Positions 63,980-64,000 of a DNA stretch of 64,000 nt are shown piece after piece; the stretch's first letter is position 1, and each line of letters begins with the position of its first letter. A program made the position numbers and the translations under genes. Source of the DNA: Bifidobacterium pullorum subsp. gallinarum (GTDB taxonomy: Bacteria > Actinomycetota > Actinomycetes > Actinomycetales > Bifidobacteriaceae); contig NZ_JGYX01000005.1 of NCBI RefSeq assembly GCF_000741215.1, positions 248,001-312,000 on the forward strand. The letters run 5' to 3'. The notes below the pieces were generated by a model that was not told the origin of the DNA, searched no databases, and saw nothing but the letters and a program-made list of their open reading frames with translations.

Positions 63980-64000
63980 GGGAGGCAGTGGCTGCCTCCC
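63980..64000 (+). terminator. asd terminator, cut by window end
   Basis: A perfect 9-bp stem GGGAGGCAG / CTGCCTCCC with a 3-base loop lies 16 bp past the stop. Whether a U-tract follows is outside the window. Confidence 0.7.

Overview
The window is high-GC actinobacterial chromosome, most likely from a Bifidobacterium. This is inferred from the two-module GH43 arabinan enzymes with LacI regulators, the actinobacterial-type inositol-phosphate synthase, UDP-galactopyranose mutase, LeuA and IclR/LtbR-type leucine regulator, and the many genes that look leaderless. I cannot name the species. I saw no prophage, insertion sequence, CRISPR array or rRNA operon.

Layout. 1-2.2 kb: the end of a DUF2974 hydrolase, a sugar O-acetyltransferase and a TetR regulator. 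2.3-5.3 kb: a large surface adhesin with fibro-slime and Cna-B modules. 5.5-7.2 kb: an AlbA_2/winged-helix gene enclosed by two 103-bp direct repeats. 7.5-10.6 kb: leuD and leuC with a divergent IclR regulator. 10.6-14 kb: a metallophosphoesterase, then gltX followed by tRNA-Glu and tRNA-Gln. 14.3-22.7 kb: a THI5/NMT1-type binding lipoprotein and permease, two DUF805 membrane proteins, a hypothetical, a histidine phosphatase, an MFS transporter, GtrA and a MIF-like tautomerase. 22.8-31.9 kb: fhs, a C69 dipeptidase, a PEBP-like protein and the holB-tmk-topA run. 32-38.6 kb: a PAP2 phosphatase, SRP RNA, glf, inositol-3-phosphate synthase and a class A penicillin-binding protein. 38.8-53 kb: an arabinose-polymer island with five GH43 enzymes, one ABC importer (binding protein and two permeases, no ATPase) and two LacI repressors. 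53-58 kb: a glycosyltransferase, a second AlbA_2/winged-helix gene enclosed by palindromic repeats, and leuA. 58-64 kb: a zinc-ribbon PASTA protein, a second metallophosphoesterase, a DUF5701 protein and asd.

How the genes work together. The arabinan island has repeated 14-bp operators close to TTACAACGTTGTAA in front of nearly every transcription unit. The two LacI proteins share their recognition helix, so the island looks like one regulon. A lipoprotein GH43 would cut the polymer outside, the ABC importer would take up oligosaccharides, and cytoplasmic GH43 enzymes would finish the job. LeuA, LeuC and LeuD supply leucine synthesis, asd feeds lysine/threonine/methionine and cell-wall diaminoacid synthesis, and holB-tmk-topA is DNA metabolism.

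The most unusual signal is that two divergent AlbA_2/winged-helix genes, almost 50 kb apart, are each bracketed on both sides by their own iterated repeat (GCAAATA units in one, CTTACCA units in the other) in a unit of about 1.65-1.72 kb. The window also holds several long inverted repeats (16.3, 22.2, 26.9 and 54.1 kb) and a family of hairpins with a TGTCGTCA/TGACGACA core.
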